Program-made: the position numbers and the translations under genes
Part shown: piece after piece, positions 16,514 through 24,163 of the stretch
How positions within the stretch are numbered: the stretch's first letter is position 1
How the letters are laid out: every line of letters begins with the position of its first letter
Notes under the pieces: model-generated
Database searches by the model: none
Seen by the model: only the letters and a program-made list of their open reading frames with translations
Told to the model about the DNA's origin: nothing
Source of the DNA: Gammaproteobacteria bacterium
GTDB taxonomy: Bacteria > Pseudomonadota > Gammaproteobacteria > SZUA-229
Direction of reading: 5' to 3'
Assembly: GCA_011051475.1 (NCBI GenBank)
Contig: DRLE01000132.1
Location: 1 to 26,327 of the forward strand
Length of the DNA: 26,327 nucleotides

Positions 16514-17177
16514 GTTCGGGAGTGATCAGCTGCCCGTCTTTCCAGCGCAATGGCCGCACAAGCGGCTGGTCTTCATAGAACAGGGTATTGTTATCAAAAT
16601 GCAGTTTGCCTTCGCCATAAAGTTTTATCGCCAGCGGGTAAATACGGTGTTCCTGTTCAAGTACACGCGCGGCCAGTGTCTTTGCGTCGTCGCCTGGCAG
16701 AACCGGAACCTCTGCCTGTATGACCAGCGGGCCGCTGTCGAGTTCGACATTGACGAAATGCACGCTGGCGCCGTGTATCGCGTCGCTATTGTCGATGGCC
16801 TGCTGGTGAGTGTTCAGTCCCTTGTAGCGGGGCAGCAGGGAGGGGTGGATATTGAGCAGACGATGCTCGAAATGTTCGATAAAGGCCGGGCTGAGAATAC
16901 GCATAAAACCGGCGAGGATAACCAGGTCCGGTTGCAGCGGGTCGATCTCGGCGATCATGGCGCGGTCGAAACTTTCCCGGTCGGGGTAGTGTTTATGATC
17001 GATAACACGGGTTTCTATGCCGGCCTTTTCTGCGCGCTGCAGGCCGCCGGCGTCGGCACGGTTGCTGATCACCAGACGGATTTCGGCATTCAGCTCGCCG
17101 CTTTGTATGGCATCGATAATGGCCTGCAGATTGCTGCCGGAGCCGGAGATCAGGACAACGAGGGAGAGTTTTTTCAC
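16506..17177 (-). CDS. purN: Phosphoribosylglycinamide formyltransferase 1
   Basis: PurN transfers the formyl group from 10-formyltetrahydrofolate to glycinamide ribonucleotide, the third step of purine synthesis. Starting at the GTG at 17177 gives 223 residues (E. coli 212). The phosphate-binding loop is SGSGSNLQAI (residues 11-20) and the catalytic residues Asn109, His111 (NIHPSLLPRYKG) and Asp147 (ELDSGP) are all present, each three positions after the E. coli numbers. An upstream in-frame start at 17264 would lie inside purM and adds 29 residues unlike the family. It follows purM by 40 bp and overlaps DUF3108 by 8 bp. Confidence 0.96.
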   Translation of the reverse strand: MKKLSLVVLISGSGSNLQAIIDAIQSGELNAEIRLVISNRADAGGLQRAEKAGIETRVIDHKHYPDRESFDRAMIAEIDPLQPDLVILAGFMRILSPAFIEHFEHRLLNIHPSLLPRYKGLNTHQQAIDNSDAIHGASVHFVNVELDSGPLVIQAEVPVLPGDDAKTLAARVLEQEHRIYPLAIKLYGEGKLHFDNNTLFYEDQPLVRPLRWKDGQLITPEHV

Positions 17178-17217
17178 ACTGGCGGGTCTTGTCGCAGAAG
17201 GGCCTGAGGGATAATGG

Positions 17218-18264
17218 CTAGCGGAAAAGTACCCGGTCGCGCTCGCCGTCCTGGATGCTGCCAATCAGCCAGGCGTGTTCGCCACTGCTGTTCAGCCTGT
17301 CGACAATGGCATCGGCGTCACCGCTATCGACCACCAGCACCATGCCAACACCGCAGTTGAAGGTACGGTACATCTCGTTCTGCTCGACATTGCCGTTTTG
17401 CTGCAGCCACCGGAAGACTTCCGGCAGTTGCCAGCTGGTCGTGTCGATAACGGCCTGGCAATTTTGCGGCAGCACACGCGGAATGTTTTCCAGCAGGCCG
17501 CCACCGGTAATATGCGCCAGCGCGTGCAGCTCGAAGGCGGGCAGCAGCTGGTGAATGGCTTTCACATAGATACGCGTCGGCGCCAGCAGGGCATCGCCCA
17601 GTGTCGTCTCACCCAGCGGGTCTTCAAGTCTGGCCTGGCTGACTTCGATAATCTTGCGAATCAGGGAATAGCCGTTGGAATGCGGACCGCTGGAAGCAAT
17701 AGCTACCAGGGCGTCGCCGCTTTTGACTCTGGAGCCGTCGATAATGGCCTGTTTTTCCACCACGCCGACGCAGAAGCCGGCCAGGTCGTAATCGCCCTTG
17801 CTGTACATGCCGGGCATTTCCGCGGTTTCACCGCCGATCAGGGCGGCACTGGACTGGCGGCAGCCCTCGGCAATGCCTTCGACCACGCTGGCGGCAATGT
17901 CGGTATCGAGCTCGCCGGTGGCGTAATAGTCGAGAAAATACAGCGGTTCGGCGCCCAGCACCAGGATGTCATTGACACACATGGCGACCAGATCGATGCC
18001 GATGGTGTCATGCCGGTTCAGGTCAATGGCCAGCTTCAGCTTGGTGCCGACGCCATCGGTTCCGGATACCAGCACCGGCTGGCGGTAGCCCTCGGGCAGT
18101 TCGAACAGGCCACCGAAACCGCCGATGCCGCCCATAACACCGGGACGGTGCGTGCTGGCAACGCTGCTTTTGATTTTTTCCACGAGCGCGTTACCGGCAT
18201 CGATATTGACACCGGCGTCGCGGTAACTTAAGGATTTTGAAGAGGAATTCTGATCGGCAGACAT
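17218..18264 (-). CDS. purM: Phosphoribosylformylglycinamidine cyclo-ligase (AIR synthetase)
   Basis: PurM closes the imidazole ring of formylglycinamidine ribonucleotide with ATP to make aminoimidazole ribonucleotide, the fifth step of purine synthesis. The 348-residue protein matches family length. Conserved segments are SYRDAGVNIDAGN near the N-terminus, VSGTDGVGTKLKLA (ATP-binding), MCVNDILVLGAEPLYFLDYYATG and LIGGETAEMPGMY. It is first in the minus-strand run purM-purN-DUF3108-darP and divergent from DUF2066. A -10-like TACAAT lies on the minus strand at 18310-18305, about 40 bp upstream of the ATG, but without a good -35. Confidence 0.97.
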   Translation of the reverse strand: MSADQNSSSKSLSYRDAGVNIDAGNALVEKIKSSVASTHRPGVMGGIGGFGGLFELPEGYRQPVLVSGTDGVGTKLKLAIDLNRHDTIGIDLVAMCVNDILVLGAEPLYFLDYYATGELDTDIAASVVEGIAEGCRQSSAALIGGETAEMPGMYSKGDYDLAGFCVGVVEKQAIIDGSRVKSGDALVAIASSGPHSNGYSLIRKIIEVSQARLEDPLGETTLGDALLAPTRIYVKAIHQLLPAFELHALAHITGGGLLENIPRVLPQNCQAVIDTTSWQLPEVFRWLQQNGNVEQNEMYRTFNCGVGMVLVVDSGDADAIVDRLNSSGEHAWLIGSIQDGERDRVLFR

Positions 18265-18365
18265 CGAAATACAGCCTGTTTGGTTATATAAAAAAAGATG
18301 TGTTATTGTACACGCTCTGCCATGTATTGGCTGAAGAAATTTTCACTGAATTTTTCATTTCCGCG

Positions 18366-18379
18366 CCTGTCTTGACAGG
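18366..18379. promoter_or_regulatory. Short dyad in the purM/DUF2066 divergent region
   Basis: CCTGTC-TT-GACAGG is a perfect 6-bp inverted repeat that includes a TTGACA word. A second TTGACA lies at 18394-18399. Neither has a convincing -10 at 16-18 bp. It could be an operator, but it does not resemble the E. coli PurR site. Confidence 0.25.
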
Positions 18380-18474
18380 TATGTATTACGCGATTGACAA
18401 AAGAATTTAAACGGAAACCGTCCTTGCTGCCTTCTTCCACACTGCCGTTTACGGCGCCCATTACGAGCTCGTTC

Positions 18475-19815
18475 ATGATCTTCTGTATGACTTTGCAGCA
18501 GGCTTTTCGCCGTCCGGGAATACTGCTGGCCCTGGCTATTGTGCTGTTTTCCTCGCCGCTGATGGCGGCGCATGCCAGCACGCTTTATGACGTGGAAATT
18601 CTGGTGCCGGACGAGTCGCAGGAAAGCCGATGGCGTGCTTTTGTGCAAGGGCTGGACGAAGTGTTCGTGCGCGTTGCCGGTGACAGCGTCATTATGAGCA
18701 AGCTGAAGCGCCCGCCGGCCAGCCGTTATGTGCAGAAGTTCAGTTACGAGCCACTGGAAACCCCGGTGCTGAATGACGAGGATGAAATTCTCAATTACCG
18801 TGTCAAGCTGCGCTATAACGGCAAGCTGATCGAGAAGTACCTGCGCGAAAACAGCTTCCCGGTGTGGGGGGAGCACCGTCCCGATGTTATCGTCTGGCTG
18901 GCGGTCAAGGACGGGCGCAACCAGTATGTGCTGCGTGAGCGTGACCAGTCCGACATCAAGGTCGCCATGGAAGCGGCGCTGCAGCGTCGCGGTATTCCCG
19001 GGCGCTGGCCGAAATACGATGCCAAAGACCGGAAAATAATCAGCATCGCGGATATTCGTGGTGGTTTCAGGGACCAGGTAGAGGCCGCCTCGCGCCGCTA
19101 TACCCGCGGCCCGGCACTGGCCGGCAGTTTGCTGTGGAACGGTCGCCAGTGGCAGAGCAGCTGGAGCCTGCTGATGCCGGAAAGCGAGCGTCATTGGAGC
19201 CTGGTCGATAGCGATTACACGCAACTGATCAACAAGGCCGTTGACCAGGCCGCCGATGCCATGGGCGAGGTTTATGCCGTGCACACCATTGGCCAGGGCG
19301 CGCCCGAGGCTGTTATTCGTCTGCGTGTGGACGGGGTTAGCGCCATCAGCAAATACCGTCAGCTGGAAGATTATCTCAGGGACCTGAATATGGTGGAAAA
19401 TCTGCTGCCGCTTCAGGTCGATGCAAAAAGCGCCCTGTTTGAAGTCAGCCTGCGTACCGGCGCCGATGCCTTTCTTGATCTTGTTGATGCCGAAGGCAGG
19501 CTGATCAGGGTCGAGGAGCTGCCTGTTGAGAAGAAAGCGGTGCCTGCCGTGCCGCCTGCGCAGCAACAGCCGAAGCCCGCAGCCGATCTGAAGCTGCCGG
19601 CAGGCGCGGCGGATAACAAATCAAAACCCAACAAATCAAAACCCGTTGAACAGCCACCGACAAAGGCAGCTGCCACGCTACCAGCCCGGCAGGCAGACCA
19701 GCTGTCCGGCGCGCAGCCGGCACTGCAGGCGGGAACGCTTGAAGGGGTAGCGGAAGAGCCTCAAACCGCGCCAGCCGTCAACGAGCTGCCGCTGTATCAT
19801 TATCGTCTGCGTTAG
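18475..19815 (+). CDS. DUF2066 exported protein with Pro/Ala/Lys-rich C-terminal tail
   Basis: The 446-residue product has a signal peptide (FRRPGILLALAIVLFSSPLMAAHAS) followed by the DUF2066 domain (about residues 35-330), starting TLYDVEILVPDESQESRW, typical of proteins encoded upstream of hda. The function of the family is not established. I chose ATG 18475 (GAG seven bases upstream); ATG 18487 is also possible, and the in-frame TTG at 18394 is unlikely because it lies within a TTGACA word and adds a non-signal-like N-terminus. The last 100 or so residues form a low-complexity tail with a tandem NKSKP duplication, ending PLYHYRLR. It is divergent from purM and 32 bp before hda, the same arrangement as in Pseudomonas. 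Confidence 0.88.
   Translation: MIFCMTLQQAFRRPGILLALAIVLFSSPLMAAHASTLYDVEILVPDESQESRWRAFVQGLDEVFVRVAGDSVIMSKLKRPPASRYVQKFSYEPLETPVLNDEDEILNYRVKLRYNGKLIEKYLRENSFPVWGEHRPDVIVWLAVKDGRNQYVLRERDQSDIKVAMEAALQRRGIPGRWPKYDAKDRKIISIADIRGGFRDQVEAASRRYTRGPALAGSLLWNGRQWQSSWSLLMPESERHWSLVDSDYTQLINKAVDQAADAMGEVYAVHTIGQGAPEAVIRLRVDGVSAISKYRQLEDYLRDLNMVENLLPLQVDAKSALFEVSLRTGADAFLDLVDAEGRLIRVEELPVEKKAVPAVPPAQQQPKPAADLKLPAGAADNKSKPNKSKPVEQPPTKAAATLPARQADQLSGAQPALQAGTLEGVAEEPQTAPAVNELPLYHYRLR
19615..19644 (+). repeat. 15-bp perfect tandem duplication in the DUF2066 tail
   Basis: The 15-mer AACAAATCAAAACCC occurs twice in direct succession and encodes NKSKP-NKSKP (with frame offset). The copies are identical, so the duplication is recent or maintained. 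It is A-rich compared with the GC-rich surroundings and sits in the disordered tail, where length change costs little. Confidence 0.8.
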
Positions 19816-19847
19816 CCTTTGCGGGCAACGCCGATAACGACGTACCG

Positions 19848-20564
19848 ATGAGCCGCATCAACCATCCGCAACTTCCCCTGGGTTTCGAGCCCGGCGAGCT
19901 GTTTACCTTTGACAGCTTTATTGCCGGGCCCAATACCGTAGCCACCGGGCTGGCGCAACAGCTGATCCGGGGCGAGGGGGAAAGCCAGCTTTTTTTCTGG
20001 GGTGACAGCGGCCTGGGTAAAAGTCATTTGCTGCAGGCCAGCTGTAACCTGGCGGCGAAAAGGCAGCAGAGCGTCTGCTATCTCACCGCCGCTCAAATCA
20101 ACGGGCAGGCGGTGGAGATGTTTGCAGGCCTGGAAACACTGGACCTGCTCTGCCTGGACGAGCTGGAGCGCTGGCTGGTCGAGCCGCAATGGCAGCTGGC
20201 CCTGTTCGACCTGATCAACCGCGTACGTGAAAACGGCAGCCGCCTGATAATGGCGGCAACCCAGCCGCCGGATGTTTCCTTTGCGCAGCTGCCCGACCTG
20301 CGCTCGCGCCTGTCCTGGGGGCCGGTGTTCCAGCTGCTGCCCTTAAGCGATGAAGACAAGTATCAGGCCCTGAGCTATCGTGCCCGGCAGAACGGCCTGG
20401 AGCTGCCGCGCCAGGTGGCCGACTACCTGATGCAACGTTATCCGCGCGATATGTTCGGCCTGTTTGAGCGCCTGGCCCTGCTGGACAAGGCCTCGATGGC
20501 CATGCAGCGAAAACTGACGATTCCGCTGGTAAAATCGGTTTTCGGCAGTGAAAACATGGCCTGA
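19848..20564 (+). CDS. hda: DnaA regulatory inactivator Hda
   Basis: Hda, loaded on the DNA polymerase sliding clamp, stimulates DnaA-ATP hydrolysis and so prevents re-initiation of replication. The 238-residue AAA+ protein has the clamp-binding motif near the N-terminus (QLPLGF, residues 8-13), Walker A GDSGLGKS (52-59), Walker B LLCLDE (100-105), and the box VII/sensor regions with LPDLRSRLSWG. It lacks the DNA-binding domain of DnaA, as expected. It follows DUF2066 by 32 bp. Its TGA stop is the first base triplet of a 12-bp tandem repeat. Confidence 0.95.
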   Translation: MSRINHPQLPLGFEPGELFTFDSFIAGPNTVATGLAQQLIRGEGESQLFFWGDSGLGKSHLLQASCNLAAKRQQSVCYLTAAQINGQAVEMFAGLETLDLLCLDELERWLVEPQWQLALFDLINRVRENGSRLIMAATQPPDVSFAQLPDLRSRLSWGPVFQLLPLSDEDKYQALSYRARQNGLELPRQVADYLMQRYPRDMFGLFERLALLDKASMAMQRKLTIPLVKSVFGSENMA

Positions 20565-20620
20565 GTGGTGACCTGAGCGGTGGCCTGAGCGGTGGCCTGA
20601 GCGGCGATCTGAGCGGTACG
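20562..20620. repeat. 12-bp minisatellite between hda and the aminotransferase gene
   Basis: About 4.9 tandem units of TGAGCGGTGGCC begin at 20562, 20574, 20586, 20598 and 20610. The second and third are identical; the others differ by one to three bases. The first unit starts with the hda stop codon, and because 12 is a multiple of 3, TGA recurs in the same frame in every unit. The array lies between convergent genes, ending 3 bp before the aminotransferase stop. Confidence 0.85.
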
Positions 20621-20622
20621 TT

Positions 20623-21810
20623 CTAGCCCAGGCGCGAAAAATACTGCTCGATACGGTCGAATGCCAGGTTAATGGTGTCATCATCGACACAATAGGCCAT
20701 TCTGACATGACCTTCGCCCGAAGGTCCGAAAGCACTGCCTGGGGTGACCGCGACGCCGGCATGATTCAGCAGATCGATAGCAAACGCCCTGGCATTGGCA
20801 TGCTCGACCATTATTTTCGGAAAAACATAATAGGCGCCTTCGGGGCGGTGACTGGCGAACACGTGTGGGATGTTTTCCAGGCGCTGGCAGATCAGTTCGC
20901 GACGTTGCTGCAGAACCCTGGCAAACATCGGTTTGTGAACCGCGGGCTGGCTTAAGGCCGCTATTCCTGCCAGCTGTGATATGCGCGGCGCGCAGATCAT
21001 GGTGGCGTCATGCACCTTCATGGCCTCGCGTTTCAGCTCTGCGGGCATAATCGTATAGGACAGACGCCAGCCGCTCATGGCATAGGCCTTGGAAAACGAA
21101 TACAGATAAACCACGTGGTCGCTGAATTTCTCCACGCTGGCCAGGTTGAAGTATTTGCCCGCATTGTCGTATACAAAATCGCTGTAGGGATCGTCAATAA
21201 TCACCAGGATATTGTGCGCAAGCGCTATTTCGCCAACACGCATCAGTTCTTCTTCGGTAAAGATTTTCCCGGTCGGGTTCGACGGGCTGACAATAACGAT
21301 GGCCTGGGTTTTGTCGGTGATCAGCTGCGGCAGTCGCTCCAGGTCCAGTGACCAGTTGTCGGCCTCGTTCAGTGGCCAGTACACCGGCTTGCCGGAAAAC
21401 AGGTCGATCTGCTGGATATGGGAGGCAAAACACGGGTCGGTAAGAATGATCTCGTCACCGGGGTCCAGCATGGTGTGAAAAAGTGTGTTCAGGCCCTGCA
21501 TATTGCCGGCGTTGATCATGACGTTTTCATCGGCATCGATTTCAATGCCGGTTTCCTGTTTGTGTTTCTCAACGACCAGCCGGCGTAATTCAGGCAGGCC
21601 ATCCGGCAGGGTGTATTTGCCGGCATCGATGTCATTATCAAGGCTGGCGATGACGCCGGCGCGGATATAGTCGGGCGTGCGAAATGACGGCAGTCCCCAG
21701 GTCAGCGAAGCGGCACCTTTTACCTTTGCGCTGAGCATGGCCATTTCCTTGATGGCGGAAACACTGGCATGGTGGACGTTAGTGGAAACGATATCGGTAA
21801 TAAATGTCAT
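20623..21810 (-). CDS. PLP-dependent class I/II aminotransferase
   Basis: The 395-residue cytoplasmic protein is a fold-type I aminotransferase of the aspartate aminotransferase-like group. The Schiff-base lysine is Lys241 in SFSKAYAMSGWRLSY; other core features are SPSNPTGK (175-182), DDPYSDF with the cofactor-binding aspartate and tyrosine, and the C-terminal arginine in GHVRMAYC. Motifs do not tell the substrate; related proteins accept aspartate, alanine or aromatic amino acids. The start has AGAAAG just upstream. It is convergent with hda and separated from it by the 12-bp minisatellite; DUF2069 ends only 46 bp upstream of it, so it may be in the same transcript as arsC-wrbA-DUF2069. Confidence 0.9.
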   Translation of the reverse strand: MTFITDIVSTNVHHASVSAIKEMAMLSAKVKGAASLTWGLPSFRTPDYIRAGVIASLDNDIDAGKYTLPDGLPELRRLVVEKHKQETGIEIDADENVMINAGNMQGLNTLFHTMLDPGDEIILTDPCFASHIQQIDLFSGKPVYWPLNEADNWSLDLERLPQLITDKTQAIVIVSPSNPTGKIFTEEELMRVGEIALAHNILVIIDDPYSDFVYDNAGKYFNLASVEKFSDHVVYLYSFSKAYAMSGWRLSYTIMPAELKREAMKVHDATMICAPRISQLAGIAALSQPAVHKPMFARVLQQRRELICQRLENIPHVFASHRPEGAYYVFPKIMVEHANARAFAIDLLNHAGVAVTPGSAFGPSGEGHVRMAYCVDDDTINLAFDRIEQYFSRLG

Positions 21811-21856
21811 GCTTTCTCGGTGTGAAAGGACGTCTGTGCCGGTATCCTGCCGGGCT

Positions 21857-22240
21857 TTATGCGGGTGTCGATTCGTCCCGGTTTTTCAGACTTCTGCCCA
21901 TATAGCGTGTATAGATGACGGTACCGGCAAAAAACAGCAGGCTACTGGCGATAACATACAGGCCGATGCCCAGATCCCTGTCATGACCGGCATACCAGAC
22001 GCCAACCACGAAATAAAAAATAGCCAGGTACATCGACCAGGCATGGGTATAGAGTTTGCCGTTGAGCAGGCCAAACAGGGGCAGCATCAACGGTCCGATC
22101 TGGAAAAAGATAATCACCGACATCAGATGCCGCGGAGGCGGGTCGATAAGCAGGTGCCAGGCAAACAGACCGATAAGCAGGCCGAAATAGCCGAGCAGGG
22201 TGAGCACACGGCCAAGCTTGATCCACTGGGTCAGGCTCAT
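21857..22240 (-). CDS. DUF2069 inner-membrane protein
   Basis: The 127-residue protein has four predicted membrane helices (about residues 11-30, 40-58, 68-85 and 92-112) with short loops, matching DUF2069 in length and pattern (IFFQIGPLMLPLFGLLNGK, YLAIFYFVVGVWYA). No function is established. It starts one base after the wrbA stop, with GGAAG six bases before the ATG inside wrbA, and so is translationally linked to it. The arsC-wrbA-DUF2069 order is widespread in Gammaproteobacteria near hda. Confidence 0.9.
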   Translation of the reverse strand: MSLTQWIKLGRVLTLLGYFGLLIGLFAWHLLIDPPPRHLMSVIIFFQIGPLMLPLFGLLNGKLYTHAWSMYLAIFYFVVGVWYAGHDRDLGIGLYVIASSLLFFAGTVIYTRYMGRSLKNRDESTPA

Positions 22241-22241
22241 A

Positions 22242-22853
22242 TCAGCTTCCTGCCCTGAGTTTTCTGGCGACCCCTGCCACGCGCCGGCCCATGGCCAGGC
22301 TTAATTCGCGCTCTTCATCACTGATGGGCGTGGCTTCCAGGTCGTCTGTGAGGCGGGTGACGCCATAGGGGCTGCCGCCGCTTCTGGTTTCAAACAGCGC
22401 GGTTTCGGTATAGGGCAGGCCGACAATCAGCATGCCATGATGCAGCAGGGGCAGCATCATGGTCAGCAGGGTACTTTCCTGGCCGCCATGCATGCTGGTA
22501 CTGGCCGAGAAAACCGCCGCCGGTTTGCCGGCCAGCTTGCCACCCATCCACAGGGCGCTGGTGGAATCGATAAAGTATTTCATGGCTGCCGGCATATTGC
22601 CGAAGTGGGTGGGGCAGCCGAGAATGAGGCCATCACAGGCCTCAAGGTCGTCGGTAGTTGCGTACAGCGGACCGGATTCGGGGACGGTGTCTGCCACCTG
22701 CTCGCACACCGGAGAAACGGGTGGCACCGTGCGTATACGCGCCTGCACACCGTCAACTTCCTCGACGCCGCGGGCGATTATCCTGGCCAGCTCGGCCGTG
22801 GTGCCGCCGGGACTGTAGTAAAGAACCAGTATTTCAGAAGTGGTATCGGGCAT
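22242..22853 (-). CDS. wrbA: NAD(P)H:quinone oxidoreductase WrbA
   Basis: WrbA is an FMN-dependent cytoplasmic enzyme of the flavodoxin fold that reduces quinones by two electrons and so avoids semiquinone radicals. The 203-residue product has the FMN phosphate loop in YYSPGGTTAELA (residues 12-23), GCPTHFGNMPAAMKYFID (about 75-92) and STSMHGGQESTLL. The ATG shares one base with the arsC stop (TGATG), so the two are translationally coupled. It belongs to the arsC-wrbA-DUF2069 run. Confidence 0.95.
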   Translation of the reverse strand: MPDTTSEILVLYYSPGGTTAELARIIARGVEEVDGVQARIRTVPPVSPVCEQVADTVPESGPLYATTDDLEACDGLILGCPTHFGNMPAAMKYFIDSTSALWMGGKLAGKPAAVFSASTSMHGGQESTLLTMMLPLLHHGMLIVGLPYTETALFETRSGGSPYGVTRLTDDLEATPISDEERELSLAMGRRVAGVARKLRAGS

Positions 22854-23206
22854 CAGAACAGTTCCAGCACTTTTTCCGGCGGGCGCCCGATAACCGCCCT
22901 GTTGCCGGTTATCACGATCGGACGCTCGATCAGGATGGGGTTGTCGACCATGGCCTGGATCAGCTGTTCATCCGTCAGCTCCGGGTTATCCAGGTTGTTT
23001 TCCTTATAGGGTTTTTCGTGCTTGCGCATCAGTTCGCGTGGTTTGAGGCCAAGCAGATCCAGAATTTCTTTCAGTTCAGCTGCGCTCGGCGGTGTTTTCA
23101 GGTACTCGACAATACTGATATCGGCGTCTTTATCAGTGAGTATTTCCATGGTGAGGCGGCTTTTGCTGCATCTGGGGTTATGAAAAATGCGGATTTGGTC
23201 TGTCAT
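22853..23206 (-). CDS. arsC: ArsC/YfgD-family arsenate reductase-like protein
   Basis: The 117-residue protein has the glutaredoxin-related ArsC fold. The active-site cysteine is Cys13 in FHNPRCSKSR, and the C-terminal RPIVITGNRAVIGRP carries the arginines that bind the oxyanion in true ArsC. No arsR, arsB or acr3 is nearby, so it is more like the housekeeping YfgD than part of a resistance operon. I chose ATG 23206 because the family starts at TDQIRIFHNPRC; the upstream starts at 23230 and 23287 add unrelated residues. It leads the wrbA-DUF2069 run and is divergent from the LysM gene. Confidence 0.93.
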   Translation of the reverse strand: MTDQIRIFHNPRCSKSRLTMEILTDKDADISIVEYLKTPPSAAELKEILDLLGLKPRELMRKHEKPYKENNLDNPELTDEQLIQAMVDNPILIERPIVITGNRAVIGRPPEKVLELF

Positions 23207-23326
23207 TTTGCGGTTTTCTCCGGCAATCATTTCGGTAATATTCTGATAAATAGTGGTTTTTGCCCCACAGGGCGGCGCTGGGGGCAAATTCTATCGTAAA
23301 TAGGCCATTCTGACAGAAAACATTGC

Positions 23327-23368
23327 TTGACACTAAATACTTCCATTGTTATTTTTTAGCGCTATAAT
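23327..23368 (+). promoter_or_regulatory. Promoter region of the LysM lipoprotein gene
   Basis: A perfect TTGACA (23327-23332) is followed at 17 bp by TATTTT, and a perfect TATAAT lies at 23363-23368 with TTCCAT 16 bp upstream. The two perfect hexamers are 30 bp apart and cannot be one promoter, so two overlapping starts are possible. The region is AT-rich compared with its surroundings, and a GGAGA ribosome binding site follows at 23421. Confidence 0.55.
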
Positions 23369-23429
23369 CACCACCTAGTAATCACTATATAAATAACAAC
23401 AAACACAACCGCCCAATACTGGAGAAATT

Positions 23430-24086
23430 ATGACCATGCGAACAACTGCCCGCCTGTTTAGTGTAGCCCTTTTAAGCCTAGGCCTTATTACCGGCTGTGC
23501 TTCAACAGATGAAGCTTCTGACGAAGTAACCGCAGCACAGGCAATTGCCGATGCCAAAGCTGCTAACGCAGAAGCCAGAGCCCTGAATTACGAATGGCGT
23601 GACACAGGTAAATTAATCGCTAAAGCCGAGAAAGCGCTGGAAGCCGGTAATGATGAAGAAGCCATCAAACTGGCCAACCAGGCGAAAGAGCAGGCAACGA
23701 TTGCTGTCGCCCAGGCTGAAGCCGAAAACAAGAAGTTCCTCAACAGCATGGCTGACGAGTCTGCCTCCGGTGCAAGTTCTTCTGCAAGCAGTGCTCGCGG
23801 CATGGGTGGCAAGGTAAGCAGCTACTCCGTTGTTCGCGGTGACAATCTGTGGAACATCTCCGGTAAGGACGAAGTCTATGCCGATCCGTACCAGTGGCCG
23901 CTGATCTACAAGACCAACCGTGACAAGATCAAGGATGCTGACCTGATCTATCCTGGCCAGGTTCTGGATATCGACCAGAATGCATCTGCATCTGAAATCG
24001 ATGCCGCTATCAATCACGCCAAGACTCGTGGCGCCTGGTCTCTCGGTGACACCGAGCAGTCAGATCGCGACTACCTGGCAAAATAA
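23430..24086 (+). CDS. DUF4398-like and LysM domain lipoprotein
   Basis: The 218-residue product is a lipoprotein: signal peptide with the lipobox LITGC and lipidated Cys23. Residues about 30-105 form Ala/Glu/Lys-rich helices like DUF4398, a Ser/Ala/Gly linker follows (110-127), and a LysM peptidoglycan-binding domain lies at 131-182 (SYSVVRGDNLWNIS to LIYPGQVLDI). It probably tethers the outer membrane to the cell wall, similar in logic to Lpp; that is inference. Its own promoter, GGAGA binding site and strong terminator, and a coding sequence rich in common codons, suggest high expression as a single gene. ATG 23436 is an alternative start with better spacing from GGAGA. Confidence 0.9.
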   Translation: MTMRTTARLFSVALLSLGLITGCASTDEASDEVTAAQAIADAKAANAEARALNYEWRDTGKLIAKAEKALEAGNDEEAIKLANQAKEQATIAVAQAEAENKKFLNSMADESASGASSSASSARGMGGKVSSYSVVRGDNLWNISGKDEVYADPYQWPLIYKTNRDKIKDADLIYPGQVLDIDQNASASEIDAAINHAKTRGAWSLGDTEQSDRDYLAK

Positions 24087-24106
24087 CACTGTCCACAGTG
24101 AATCAG

Positions 24107-24133
24107 AGGCCCGCATAAGCGGGCCTTTTTTTT
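24107..24133 (+). terminator. Intrinsic terminator after the LysM lipoprotein gene
   Basis: AGGCCCGC pairs with GCGGGCCT around the loop ATAA, and eight T follow directly (24126-24133). It is 21 bp past the stop codon. This is the clearest rho-independent terminator in the window. Confidence 0.93.
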
Positions 24134-24163
24134 ATCACCAGAAGAATCTGAAGGAGATACCGG

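Noticed and set aside
17275..18231. A 318-codon open frame on the plus strand.
   Set aside because: It is antisense to purM, which matches its family end to end.
18394..18399. TTG as the start codon of DUF2066.
   Set aside because: It is within a TTGACA word and would put 27 residues before a good signal peptide start.
18355..19566. A 403-codon open frame on the minus strand.
   Set aside because: It is antisense to DUF2066, which has a signal peptide, correct context and family match.
22853..23206. Arsenic resistance operon.
   Set aside because: Only an ArsC-like gene is present, coupled to wrbA and DUF2069; no regulator or pump is nearby.
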